Of a DNA stretch of 9,551 bases, positions 1 through 6,062 are shown piece by piece. The position numbers and the translations under genes are program-made. Origin of the DNA: JAWXBK01 sp040878185 (GTDB lineage Bacteria > Pseudomonadota > Alphaproteobacteria > Dongiales > Dongiaceae); NCBI GenBank assembly GCA_040878185.1, contig JBBDMS010000066.1, forward strand, positions 1 through 9,551. The letters run 5' to 3'. The notes below the pieces were generated by a model that had not been told where the DNA came from, did no database searches, and was given only the letters and a program-made list of their open reading frames with translations. Positions within the stretch are counted from its first letter, which is position 1. Each line of letters starts with the position of its first letter.

Positions 1-1210
1 TCGCCGAGGCGACGCAATCCTCGAGGCTGCCATAGATCACGCCATAGCCGGTGTTCGAGGGCGTGTAATGCGCGAACTTGCCCGAGTTGGTCATCAGCAC
101 GCCGGTCTTTTCCGGCAGGATCGGTGCAACAACGACGCAGGTATCGGCAACGATCGTGATGCCGCTCGCGCGCAGCCGCGCAAAGCGGCCTTCCTCCTCC
201 AGACGCTGCACCACCGCGCGGCCGGTGCAGACGAAGAACGGGATCGCGACCTTGCGCTCGCCGAGCAGCGCTTCGAGCTGCGCGAATTCCTCGTTGGAGA
301 AATGCGGGCTGCCGAGCGCGACCGCGTCGATCGCATCGGCAGTCGTGGTCGAGAGCTTGTCGCGGATCGCGCGCAGATCGGCAGGATCGAGTTTGATGAC
401 CGCTTCGGGCTTGCTGCCGCCGAACGCGGCATCGAGCGTCGGTGCCTCGGGCGTCACGCCCGCGATATGGAAAAGGCCAACCGCGCCGGACGAGGCTGCG
501 GCGGCGCCGAACGATTTCAACCGGTCTTCGCTCATATCCGGGGGCAGGCCGTCGATCGCGCCGACATCGCCGCCGATCGCCTGGCCGTACCAGTAGCCGA
601 GGACCGGATAGAGCACGTCCATCGCCTTCAGCCGTTCGGGCAACGCGGTCACGTCGACCAGCACGCGCGCGCGGCGGTTCTCGTCGCGATGCAGGCCGTA
701 ATCGGGCACGCGTCCGAGGATGGCGCAGCAGATGTCGAGGAAATCGCCGTAGCGGTTGGTGCGGGCGCCGAGCACGGAATTGCAGAACGCGACCGCGTTG
801 CTTTCGCCCCACGCGACCTGTTCGCCGAGATTGGGTCGATGGCCCGCCTGATAGGGTGCGCAGGTCCAGGTCGGCCGGCAGCCCATCGTCTCGTAGGCGC
901 GCATGAGACGCAGCGCCATGTCGTAACCGTGTTTCGTCTGCCGCACGGTGTGATTGACCAGATCGAGCCCGCCGACATTGAGCGTCGTCGGTACGACGAC
1001 AGTGCCGCCGCCGGCGACCAGCTTCTCGCCGAAATAAACGCCGCTGTCGCCGTGATAGACCGCGCCGTCGATATGCGCGGAGACGACCGGGATCAGCCGC
1101 GGCGCGCCCAGCAGGCTGCCCATGCCGGCCAGCAGCCGCATCGCCATCGCCTGCGCCTCGCCTTGATCGCCGGCCGCCATCGCGCGCTCTTGTTCGGAAA
1201 GCTGCAACAT
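1..1210 (-). CDS. Aconitase X (AcnX) catalytic/large subunit, partial at C-terminus
   Basis: The reading frame is open for 403 residues, from ATG at 1210 off the left edge. It carries hallmark aconitase X (DUF521) stretches: TWTCAPYQ around residue 117, EQVAWGESNAV (130-140), NSVLGARTNR (144-153), ADTCVVVAP (355-363) and TNSGKFAHYTP (373-384). Cys117, Cys358 and Cys399 are the likely Fe-S cluster ligands, judged by position. AcnX enzymes are dehydratases. Bacterial two-subunit forms have been characterised as cis-3-hydroxy-L-proline dehydratases, while archaeal relatives act on phosphomevalonate. The protein begins directly with the large domain, so the small swivel subunit (DUF126) should be encoded separately, probably just outside the left edge. 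The start at 1210 is favoured because an in-frame TGA lies at 1217-1219; the ribosome binding site is poor. Only a few C-terminal residues should be missing. The family is sure; the substrate is inference. Confidence 0.93.
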   Translation of the reverse strand, partial: MLQLSEQERAMAAGDQGEAQAMAMRLLAGMGSLLGAPRLIPVVSAHIDGAVYHGDSGVYFGEKLVAGGGTVVVPTTLNVGGLDLVNHTVRQTKHGYDMALRLMRAYETMGCRPTWTCAPYQAGHRPNLGEQVAWGESNAVAFCNSVLGARTNRYGDFLDICCAILGRVPDYGLHRDENRRARVLVDVTALPERLKAMDVLYPVLGYWYGQAIGGDVGAIDGLPPDMSEDRLKSFGAAAASSGAVGLFHIAGVTPEAPTLDAAFGGSKPEAVIKLDPADLRAIRDKLSTTTADAIDAVALGSPHFSNEEFAQLEALLGERKVAIPFFVCTGRAVVQRLEEEGRFARLRASGITIVADTCVVVAPILPEKTGVLMTNSGKFAHYTPSNTGYGVIYGSLEDCVASA

Positions 1211-1224
1211 CCTCGCTCAGCCGT

Positions 1225-1243
1225 GCCCGCGTTTCATGCGGGC
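1225..1243. other. Small hairpin just upstream of the aconitase X start
   Basis: A perfect 6-bp inverted repeat (GCCCGC and GCGGGC, 7-nt loop) lies 15 bases upstream of the aconitase X start codon. It is embedded in a possible nine-codon leader frame on the minus strand that starts at 1246 and ends with TGA at 1217-1219. It could affect translation initiation or be a chance GC-rich pairing. There is no direct evidence of function. Confidence 0.3.
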
Positions 1244-1319
1244 CATCCTAGCCGCAACAAGCGGTGCGGGTCGAAAGCAAAGGGCGGGATTGGTTCTTCC
1301 GAATGGTGGCGCAACGACA

Positions 1320-1345
1320 GAGGGCCGCCCCGAAAGACGGCCCTC
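1320..1345 (-). terminator. Terminator-like hairpin downstream of gstA
   Basis: A perfect 8-bp stem (GAGGGCCG at 1320-1327, CGGCCCTC at 1338-1345) with a 10-nt loop lies 25 bases beyond the gstA stop, in the gap before aconitase X. On the minus strand it is followed by only a weakly T-rich stretch (TGTCGTTG). A run of six T lies before the stem, at about 1360-1365 on the minus strand. Termination is plausible, perhaps incomplete. Confidence 0.5.
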
Positions 1346-1370
1346 GGCCGATTACGTAAAAAAGAGCCGG

Positions 1371-1979
1371 TCAGTCCTTCAGTTTCTCCGCCTTGAGCGC
1401 GGCCTGCACGGCGGGACGTGCCGCCATCCTTGCCATGAAGCCGCTCAGATTCGGCAGATGGTCGATGGCGATGTTGAGATACTTGCCCCAGCCGGTCACG
1501 GTGAAGAGATAGGCGTCGGCCACCGTGAAACTCTTGCCCATCAGGTAGTCCTTGCCGGCGAGCTGCTTGTCCACCCAGGCGAGACGATCGCCGACCTTCT
1601 TGGTGAAGATCGCCTTCGCTGCATCCGGAAGCTCGGGGTTGAACAGCGGGCCGAAGCCCTTGTGCAACTCGGTCGTAATGAAGTTGAGCCATTCCTGCAG
1701 GCGATAGCGTTCCATCGTGCCGTTCTTCGGCGCGAGATTCTTTTCCGGCACGCGATCGGCGACGTACTGGATGATCGCCGGACCCTCGGTCAGCACCTGG
1801 CCATCATCGAGTTCGAGCGCCGGCACGTACCCCTTCGAATTGATCGTCAGGTAATCCTTGCCGTTGCCGGCCTTCTTGGTCGCGAGATTGACCGGGATCA
1901 GCGTCGGCTCGATGCCCGCTTCGCGCAGCACAATATGCGGCGACAGCGAGCAGGCGCCGGGGGAGTAATAGAGCTTCAT
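1371..1979 (-). CDS. gstA: Beta-class glutathione S-transferase GstA
   Basis: This is a 202-residue cytosolic enzyme, the usual length of bacterial beta-class GSTs. The N-terminus MKLYYSPGACSLSPHIVLRE is the class signature and contains the beta-class catalytic Cys10. The thioredoxin-like glutathione-binding domain spans about residues 1-80, with YVPAL (51-55, cis-Pro53) and LTEGPAI (63-69, Glu65 contacting the glutathione gamma-glutamyl group). His106 falls where the class has its second active-site residue. The remainder is the helical substrate domain. The family conjugates glutathione to electrophiles and has thiol-disulfide and peroxide-related activities. The ATG is preceded by an AGGACGG-type ribosome binding site. 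The gene follows oxyR on the same strand after a 163-base gap, so a role in oxidant or electrophile defence fits, but I see no shared promoter that proves co-regulation. Confidence 0.95.
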   Translation of the reverse strand: MKLYYSPGACSLSPHIVLREAGIEPTLIPVNLATKKAGNGKDYLTINSKGYVPALELDDGQVLTEGPAIIQYVADRVPEKNLAPKNGTMERYRLQEWLNFITTELHKGFGPLFNPELPDAAKAIFTKKVGDRLAWVDKQLAGKDYLMGKSFTVADAYLFTVTGWGKYLNIAIDHLPNLSGFMARMAARPAVQAALKAEKLKD

Positions 1980-2142
1980 AGGTTCCGTCCTGTGATGTGA
2001 CTGATGTGGAATTTGACCGGCGGGCAGAGGCCGTGATGGCCCCGCCGCATCCCGGCTCTTCCGATGTTGCGCTTCTGGTTACGGATAGCAAGTAGGTTCC
2101 TTGGAGTGACTAGGATCCTCCAGGGCCCGCGCGTCCCCAGTA

Positions 2143-3051
2143 TCAGCCCGGCTGTGCCAGCGATTTGATCGCCTCGCCGAGCAGCCGGAATTCCTCGACC
2201 CGCGGGCTGCTGCGCCGCCAGGCGAGCGCAATCTCGCGGGCGGGCGGCGGATCGCCGGCAAGCGTACAATCTCTGATCGCCGTGCCTTCGATCGCGCCGG
2301 CGTCGATCGCGAGCTGGGGCAGCAGCGTGACGCCCAGCCCGTTATCCACCATCTGGATCAGCGTCGGCAGGCTGGTTGCCGCGAACGGCGCGCGGCCGCG
2401 CCGGTCCGCAAGACGGCAGGCGGCAATCGCCTGATCCGACAGACAATGCCCATCCTGCAGCAGCAGCAACGGTTCGTCGGCAAGCCGTTCGACAGGCAAC
2501 AGTGCTTCGTTCGCCAGCGGATGATCCTCGTGACAGGCGAAGACGAACGGATCCTCGAACAAAGTCAGTGTTTCGGCACCGGCCAAGTCGTAGGGCAACG
2601 CGAGCAGCAGCGCATCGAGCCGCCCTTCCTCGAGTCCGGCGGCGATCCGGTCGCTCATATCTTCGGTCAAATAGAGGCGCAGCTTCGGATAGCGCCGCCG
2701 CAGATCAGGCAGGATTCGTGGCAGCAGATAGGGGCTCACCGTCGGGATGACGCCGAGCCTGATCGTGCCCGTCAAAGGCTCGCGGCCCGAGCGCGCGGTT
2801 TCCACCAGATCGGTTGCATCCGCCAGCAACGCGCGTGCCCGGCCGGCGATCTCTTCGCCCAGCGGCGTGAGCAGGGTGCGCCGGCCGCGCCGCTCAACGA
2901 GGGGCGCGCCGAGCTTCGTTTCCAACTCCTGGATGCCGACCGACAAAGTCGACTGGGTCACATGGCAGGAATCGGCCGCACGGGCGAAGTGCCCATGATC
3001 GGCCAGCGCCACCAGATATCGGAGTTGCCGAAGGCTGGGCAGACTGTTCAT
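2143..3051 (-). CDS. oxyR: OxyR, LysR-type hydrogen peroxide-responsive regulator
   Basis: A 302-residue LysR-type transcription factor. The N-terminal winged helix-turn-helix (about 4-65) includes FARAADSCHVTQSTLSVGI. The C-terminal sensor domain covers about 90-300. The segment GHCLSDQAIAAC (201-212) matches the redox centre of E. coli OxyR (GHCLRDQAMGFC), placing the peroxide-reactive cysteine at Cys203 and its disulfide partner at Cys212 with the same spacing as Cys199 and Cys208. FAATSLPTLIQMVDNGLGVTLLP is also a typical OxyR stretch. The gene is divergent from ahpC, the classic OxyR target arrangement. The start lacks a visible Shine-Dalgarno sequence, and a dyad overlaps the start codon (3050-3064), suggesting autoregulation. 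Oxidised OxyR should activate ahpCD. Identification is strong because both redox cysteines and the neighbour agree. Confidence 0.95.
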   Translation of the reverse strand: MNSLPSLRQLRYLVALADHGHFARAADSCHVTQSTLSVGIQELETKLGAPLVERRGRRTLLTPLGEEIAGRARALLADATDLVETARSGREPLTGTIRLGVIPTVSPYLLPRILPDLRRRYPKLRLYLTEDMSDRIAAGLEEGRLDALLLALPYDLAGAETLTLFEDPFVFACHEDHPLANEALLPVERLADEPLLLLQDGHCLSDQAIAACRLADRRGRAPFAATSLPTLIQMVDNGLGVTLLPQLAIDAGAIEGTAIRDCTLAGDPPPAREIALAWRRSSPRVEEFRLLGEAIKSLAQPG

Positions 3052-3114
3052 CGATAAATCCGATTTGAAAATATCAAAACATTCATTTGTTCGATTAGAT
3101 GGGTGTCCTTATCT
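3050..3114. promoter_or_regulatory. Putative OxyR operator: tiled dyads between oxyR and ahpC
   Basis: This is the most AT-rich stretch of the window. It holds short inverted repeats nearly end to end: ATCG-N7-CGAT (3050-3064), TTTGA-N5-TCAAA (3064-3078), AACA-N6-TGTT (3078-3091) and AGAT-N10-ATCT (3097-3114). The first two each contain the LysR-type T-N11-A pattern. OxyR binds as a tetramer over several spaced half-sites, so an array of this size between oxyR and ahpC fits an OxyR operator serving both directions. The first dyad covers the oxyR start codon, consistent with autorepression. The pattern is seen directly; its assignment to OxyR is inference. Confidence 0.6.
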
Positions 3115-3115
3115 C
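3087..3115 (+). promoter_or_regulatory. Candidate ahpC promoter
   Basis: TTGTTC (3087-3092) and TATCTC (3110-3115) are separated by 17 bases and could be the -35 and -10 boxes of ahpC. Both are poor matches to the consensus, as is common for promoters that need an activator. The last operator dyad (3097-3114) lies between them. If correct, the ahpC leader would be about 145 nt. Weak evidence. Confidence 0.3.
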
Positions 3116-3144
3116 TCGGGTCAAGAGAGGGCGATCCGGCCGGC

Positions 3145-3163
3145 CCCCGGGACATTCCCGGGG
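3145..3163 (+). other. Strong hairpin in the ahpC leader
   Basis: CCCCGGGA (3145-3152) and TCCCGGGG (3156-3163) form a perfect 8-bp stem with a 3-nt loop, about 100 bases before ahpC. No T-run follows, so it is not a canonical terminator. A second weaker stem lies downstream (GCCCG at 3201-3205, CGGGC at 3213-3217). It may be a leader-stabilising or regulatory structure, or simply GC-rich pairing. Confidence 0.4.
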
Positions 3164-3266
3164 CGACCTGTGGCACGCGGGACGTCCGATGCCTTCTCCC
3201 GCCCGTCCTGAGCGGGCCGGCGCCAACCGGATTGCAACCCAAGTGTCCCAAGGAGGGACTTATAGA

Positions 3267-3806
3267 ATGTTGACCATCGGCCAGAAGTTTCCGGAATTTT
3301 CGATGAAGGCGGTTAATTCGACCGATCCCAAGACGGCCTTCAGCGATGTCAGCCACAAGAGCGACAAGGGCAAGTGGAAGGTCTTCTTCTTCTGGCCCAA
3401 GGACTTCACCTTCGTGTGTCCGACCGAAATCGCAGCGTTCGGCGCGCTGAACTCGGATTTCAAGGATCGCGACGCGGTCGTCTACGGCGTCTCGACCGAC
3501 AGCGAGTTCGTCCATCTCGCCTGGCGGCAGAATCACGAAGACCTGAAGCATCTGCCGTTCGCGATGCTGGCCGACATCAAGCGCGAACTGTCGAGCGAAC
3601 TCGGCATCATCGACCAGCGCGAGGGCGTGTGCCTGCGGGCGACGTTCATCGTCGATCCCGAGGGCGTGATCCGCTTCGTGTCGGTCAACGACCTCAGCGT
3701 CGGACGCAATCCGAACGAGGTGCTGCGTGTGCTCGACGCACTCCAGACCGATGAGCTCTGCCCGTGCAACTGGCAGAAGGGCGAAGAGGTCCTCAAGGCC
3801 GCGTAA
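3267..3806 (+). CDS. ahpC: AhpC, alkyl hydroperoxide reductase / 2-Cys peroxiredoxin
   Basis: A 179-residue cytosolic peroxiredoxin that reduces hydrogen peroxide and organic peroxides. The active-site motif PKDFTFVCPTE gives the peroxidatic Cys51 within P-x3-T-x2-C (Pro44, Thr48), with the conserved Arg124. The C-terminus ELCPCNW carries Cys165 and Cys167, the two-cysteine resolving arrangement known from mycobacterial AhpC, which is recycled by AhpD rather than AhpF. The blocks FFWPKDFTFVCPTEIAAF and EVLRVLDALQTDELC also follow the mycobacterial protein. An extra Cys122 sits two residues before Arg124. The start at 3267 is chosen because AAGGAGGG (3250-3257) lies nine bases upstream and the protein begins as the family does; the in-frame extension to 3099 is GC-rich leader. 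ahpD follows 75 bases later, and oxyR is divergent upstream. Confidence 0.97.
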   Translation: MLTIGQKFPEFSMKAVNSTDPKTAFSDVSHKSDKGKWKVFFFWPKDFTFVCPTEIAAFGALNSDFKDRDAVVYGVSTDSEFVHLAWRQNHEDLKHLPFAMLADIKRELSSELGIIDQREGVCLRATFIVDPEGVIRFVSVNDLSVGRNPNEVLRVLDALQTDELCPCNWQKGEEVLKAA

Positions 3807-3828
3807 CGCTCGTCCACTGAAACGGAAT

Positions 3829-3850
3829 GCCGCCGGCAGATGCCGGCGGC
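3829..3850 (+). other. Intercistronic hairpin between ahpC and ahpD
   Basis: A perfect 9-bp stem (GCCGCCGGC at 3829-3837, GCCGGCGGC at 3842-3850) with a 4-nt AGAT loop starts 23 bases after the ahpC stop. No T-tract follows. It could protect the 3' end of an ahpC-only message or partly attenuate ahpD, making AhpC far more abundant than AhpD. The stem is certain as sequence; its role is inferred. Confidence 0.55.
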
Positions 3851-3881
3851 GCCTTCCGCCCGATTATCCAGGAGACCGAAC

Positions 3882-4436
3882 ATGTCGCTCGAAGCCCTGA
3901 AGTCCTCGTTACCGGACTATGCCAAGGATCTGAAACTCAATCTGTCGTCGCTCGCGACCGAAACATTGCTCGATCCGCAGAAGCAGGCCGGCACGTTCCT
4001 CGCCTCGGCGATCGCCGCGCGCAACCCGCAGGTCATTGCCGCGGTCGCGGCGGAATTCGGACCGAAACTGTCCGAGGAAGCCGCCAAAGCGGCAAAGACG
4101 GCCGCGGCGCTGATGGGCATGAACAATATCTATTACCGCTTCGTCCATCTCGCCTCGAACGAGGAGTACGGCAAGCTGCCGGCGCGGTTGCGCATGAATG
4201 CGATCGCCAATCCGGGCGTCGAGAAGGCCGATTTCGAACTCTGGTCGCTCGCGGTCTCGGCGGTGAACGGCTGCGGCATGTGCATCGACGCACATGAACG
4301 CGAACTGAAAAAGGCGGGTCTCACGACCGAGCAGATCCAGGCGGCGGTGCGGATCGCGTCCGTGGTTCATGCGGTTGCGGCCGTGCTCGACGGCGAGGCG
4401 GCGCTTGCGGATTTATCGCCGGCGCAGGCCGCTTAA
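3882..4436 (+). CDS. ahpD: AhpD, alkylhydroperoxidase / AhpC reductase adaptor
   Basis: A 184-residue all-helical protein of the AhpD/carboxymuconolactone decarboxylase superfamily. The redox motif CGMC (Cys131, Cys134) lies in AVNGCGMCIDAHERELKKAGL, with His138 and upstream Glu119. These match Cys130, Cys133, His137 and Glu118 of Mycobacterium tuberculosis AhpD. The equivalent of mycobacterial His132 is Met133 here. In mycobacteria AhpD passes electrons from the lipoylated dihydrolipoamide acyltransferase and lipoamide dehydrogenase to AhpC, and it has weak peroxidase activity of its own. The ribosome binding site AGGAGA (3870-3875) fixes the start at 3882. The gene is the second in an operon with ahpC, with a hairpin in the 75-base gap, and is closed by the terminator at 4455-4500. 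Expression should follow ahpC under OxyR. No truncation or frameshift is seen. Confidence 0.96.
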   Translation: MSLEALKSSLPDYAKDLKLNLSSLATETLLDPQKQAGTFLASAIAARNPQVIAAVAAEFGPKLSEEAAKAAKTAAALMGMNNIYYRFVHLASNEEYGKLPARLRMNAIANPGVEKADFELWSLAVSAVNGCGMCIDAHERELKKAGLTTEQIQAAVRIASVVHAVAAVLDGEAALADLSPAQAA

Positions 4437-4454
4437 AGGCTGGCGCCGCCGACA

Positions 4455-4500
4455 GACGGGCGGTTGCGCTTCCCCCTGGCGCGCCGCCCGTCGCATTTTT
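4455..4500 (+). terminator. Intrinsic terminator of the ahpC-ahpD operon
   Basis: GACGGGCGG (4455-4463) pairs perfectly with CCGCCCGTC (4484-4492). An inner GCGC/GCGC pairing extends the structure, and a run of five T lies at 4496-4500. It begins 18 bases after the ahpD stop. This is a textbook rho-independent terminator on the plus strand. Confidence 0.85.
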
Positions 4501-4742
4501 CAGGCAGTGGCAGAGGCGGGCGTGTGCGCGGCACGCGCGCGTTAATCGCGCCGGGCCCAACTTTCCTTTCGTCATTGCCGGGCTCGACCCGGCAATCCAC
4601 TGAACGGCCTCACTCCCTTCAACTGACGACCTTGGGTGCGACGGCTTGGTGGATGCCCGGGTCAAGCCCGGGCATGACGATTAAAAGGACGAATTAGGGG
4701 GAGAGTGAGCGGTGAGCCGGTTCGACAAGGCCGAGGGCTTGC
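4501..4742. other. Non-coding convergent intergenic region
   Basis: No credible gene lies between the ahpCD terminator and the ychF stop. The stretch contains a small GCGCG-TTAAT-CGCGC stem (4537-4551), the palindromic repeat described separately (4570-4679), and a TTCGACAAGG segment flanked by GTGAGC and GCTCAC (4712-4746). That last pair could form a weak stem at the end of the ychF message. Short open frames here run through the repeats and are not believed. Confidence 0.7.
4570..4679. repeat. Palindromic interspersed repeat, two inverted arms
   Basis: Two 31-base arms (4570-4600 and 4649-4679) are inverted copies of each other, matching at 26 of 31 positions by hand alignment. Each arm is itself palindromic (TGCCGGG-CTCGA-CCCGGCA, and GCCCGGG with CCCGGGC). 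Both have GTCAT at the outer end and ATCCAC at the inner end, around a 48-base spacer. Elements with CGTCAT...ATCCA ends between convergent genes are, to my knowledge, common dispersed repeats in alphaproteobacteria, resembling REP or MITE elements. No transposase is present. It may also act as a bidirectional terminator for ahpD and ychF. Confidence 0.75.
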
Positions 4743-5840
4743 TCACACGTTGAAGCGGAAATGGAAGATGTCGCCGTCCTTGACGACGTATTCCTTGCCT
4801 TCCGCGCGCATCAGGCCCTTGTCCTTGGCACCCTGCTCGCCGTTGCAGGCGATGAAATCCTCATACGCGATGGTCTCGGCACGAATGAAGCCGCGCTCGA
4901 AATCGGTATGGATGACGCCGGCCGCCTCCGGTGCCTTCGCGCCGCGCCGAACTGTCCAGGCGCGCGATTCCTTCGGGCCCGCGGTAAAAAACGTCAGCAG
5001 ATCGAGCAGCGAATAGCCGGCGCGGATCGCGCGCGCGAGACCGGTTTCGGCCAGGCCGAGGCTTTCGAGGAACTCGTTGCGTTCGCCCTGGTCGCGCAAT
5101 TGCGCAACCTCGGCCTCGATCGCCGCCGAGATCGCGACCGCCTCGTTGCCTTCTGCGGCGGCACGTTCGGCGACCCGTGCCGAGAGCGCATTGCCGGTTG
5201 CCGCCGCCGCTTCCTCGACGTTGCAGCAATAGAGCACCGGCTTTGCCGAGAGCAGTTGCAGCCCACGCAAAATCGCGCGCTCCTCCGCCGGCAGCACGAC
5301 GCCGCGCGCGGGTTTCCCTTCGCGCAACGCCGCCAGCGCCTTTTCGACGACAGGCAGCGCCGCCTTCGCTTCCTTGTCGGCGCCGCGCGCCCTCTTGACC
5401 AGCGCGTCCGCGCGCCGCTCGAGACTGTCGAGATCGGCCAGCATCAACTCGGTATCGACGGTCTCGGCATCGCGCACCGGATCGACCGATCCTTCGACAT
5501 GCGTCACTTCGCCCTCGAAACAGCGCAGCACATGGATGATCGCATCGACCTCGCGAATATGGGCAAGGAACTGGTTGCCGAGCCCTTCGCCCTTCGAGGC
5601 GCCGCGCACCAGCCCGGCGATATCGACGAATTCGAGCTGGGTCGGGATCACCTTGGCCGACTTGGCGATGGCCGCGATCCGGTCGAGCCGCGAATCGGGC
5701 ACCGGCACCCGGCCGACATTCGGCTCGATCGTGCAGAACGGATAGTTTTCCGCCGCCGCCGCCGCGGTTTCCGTCAGCGCGTTGAAGAGCGTGGACTTGC
5801 CGACATTGGGCAGGCCGACGATGCCGCAGGTGAAACCCAT
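4743..5840 (-). CDS. ychF: YchF, redox-regulated universal GTPase-like ATPase (Obg family)
   Basis: A 365-residue protein, the standard YchF/OLA1 length. The G1 loop GLPNVGKS (9-16), G3 DIAG (73-76) followed by LVRGASKGEGLGNQFL, and the variant G4 motif NVEE (207-210) are present. NVEE in place of NKxD is what makes this family prefer ATP. Cys36 corresponds to the redox-sensitive cysteine region of E. coli YchF. The C-terminal TGS domain covers about 281-365, ending KDGDIFHFRFNV. YchF binds ribosomes, and in E. coli it negatively affects the oxidative stress response, which is notable with oxyR-ahpCD nearby. It usually follows pth directly; here two opposite-strand genes intervene. The start has only a weak ribosome binding site. 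A candidate promoter is at 5892-5920. Confidence 0.97.
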   Translation of the reverse strand: MGFTCGIVGLPNVGKSTLFNALTETAAAAAENYPFCTIEPNVGRVPVPDSRLDRIAAIAKSAKVIPTQLEFVDIAGLVRGASKGEGLGNQFLAHIREVDAIIHVLRCFEGEVTHVEGSVDPVRDAETVDTELMLADLDSLERRADALVKRARGADKEAKAALPVVEKALAALREGKPARGVVLPAEERAILRGLQLLSAKPVLYCCNVEEAAAATGNALSARVAERAAAEGNEAVAISAAIEAEVAQLRDQGERNEFLESLGLAETGLARAIRAGYSLLDLLTFFTAGPKESRAWTVRRGAKAPEAAGVIHTDFERGFIRAETIAYEDFIACNGEQGAKDKGLMRAEGKEYVVKDGDIFHFRFNV

Positions 5841-5891
5841 GATGGTCCAGAACCGATGAGTGGGAAGGCGCCCGTCCGCAAGGGGCGGATG

Positions 5892-5920
5892 GCATTAGCC
5901 GCTGGCGCCGGAAAGGTCAA
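5892..5920 (-). promoter_or_regulatory. Candidate sigma-70-type promoter for ychF
   Basis: On the minus strand TTGACC (5920-5915) and TAATGC (5897-5892) are spaced by 17 bases, 51 bases upstream of the ychF start. The -35 box is good and the -10 box weak. ychF is cut off from pth by two opposite-strand genes, so it needs its own promoter, which makes this candidate more believable than its score alone. Confidence 0.35.
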
Positions 5921-6007
5921 TCTGGAGCGCGGGTCGACGGTCATTGCCCCGGATTTCGCCCGGACATTTGCCACAGAAGCACCGCAATGACTGTCTCGAA
6001 TACAAAA

Positions 6008-6024
6008 GCGCGGGGATGCCGCGC
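6008..6024 (+). other. Hairpin in the leader of the first secreted-protein gene
   Basis: GCGCGG (6008-6013) and CCGCGC (6019-6024) form a perfect 6-bp stem with a 5-nt loop, 38 bases before the ATG at 6063. No T-tract follows. It may be a chance GC-rich structure. Confidence 0.3.
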
Positions 6025-6062
6025 AACTCGCCAGAATGCCCGACAGAATGAAGGAAAATCCC

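Noticed and set aside
68..1396. Long plus-strand open frame of 442 codons
   Set aside because: It lies antisense to aconitase X, is Arg/Ala/His-rich low-information sequence typical of GC-rich shadow frames, and runs through the gstA 3' end.
1236..2000. Plus-strand frame of 254 codons
   Set aside because: Antisense shadow of gstA, whose catalytic motifs are unmistakable on the minus strand.
2080..2142. Possible oxyR terminator downstream of its stop
   Set aside because: Only a 5-bp TGGAG/CTCCA pairing with an 11-base loop and no T-run could be found.
3099..3266. N-terminal extension of AhpC starting at 3099
   Set aside because: Family alignment and the strong ribosome binding site at 3250-3257 place the start at 3267. 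The extension overlaps the probable promoter and the GC-rich leader.
4464..4697. Short plus-strand frame of 77 codons downstream of ahpD
   Set aside because: It runs across the terminator and the palindromic repeat, and has no ribosome binding site or conserved character.
4705..4746. GTGAGC/GCTCAC pairing as a ychF terminator
   Set aside because: The stem is 6 bp with a loop of about 23 bases and no T-tract, so it was kept only as a remark in the intergenic entry.
4761..5990. Plus-strand frame of 409 codons
   Set aside because: Antisense shadow covering almost all of ychF; no recognisable motif.
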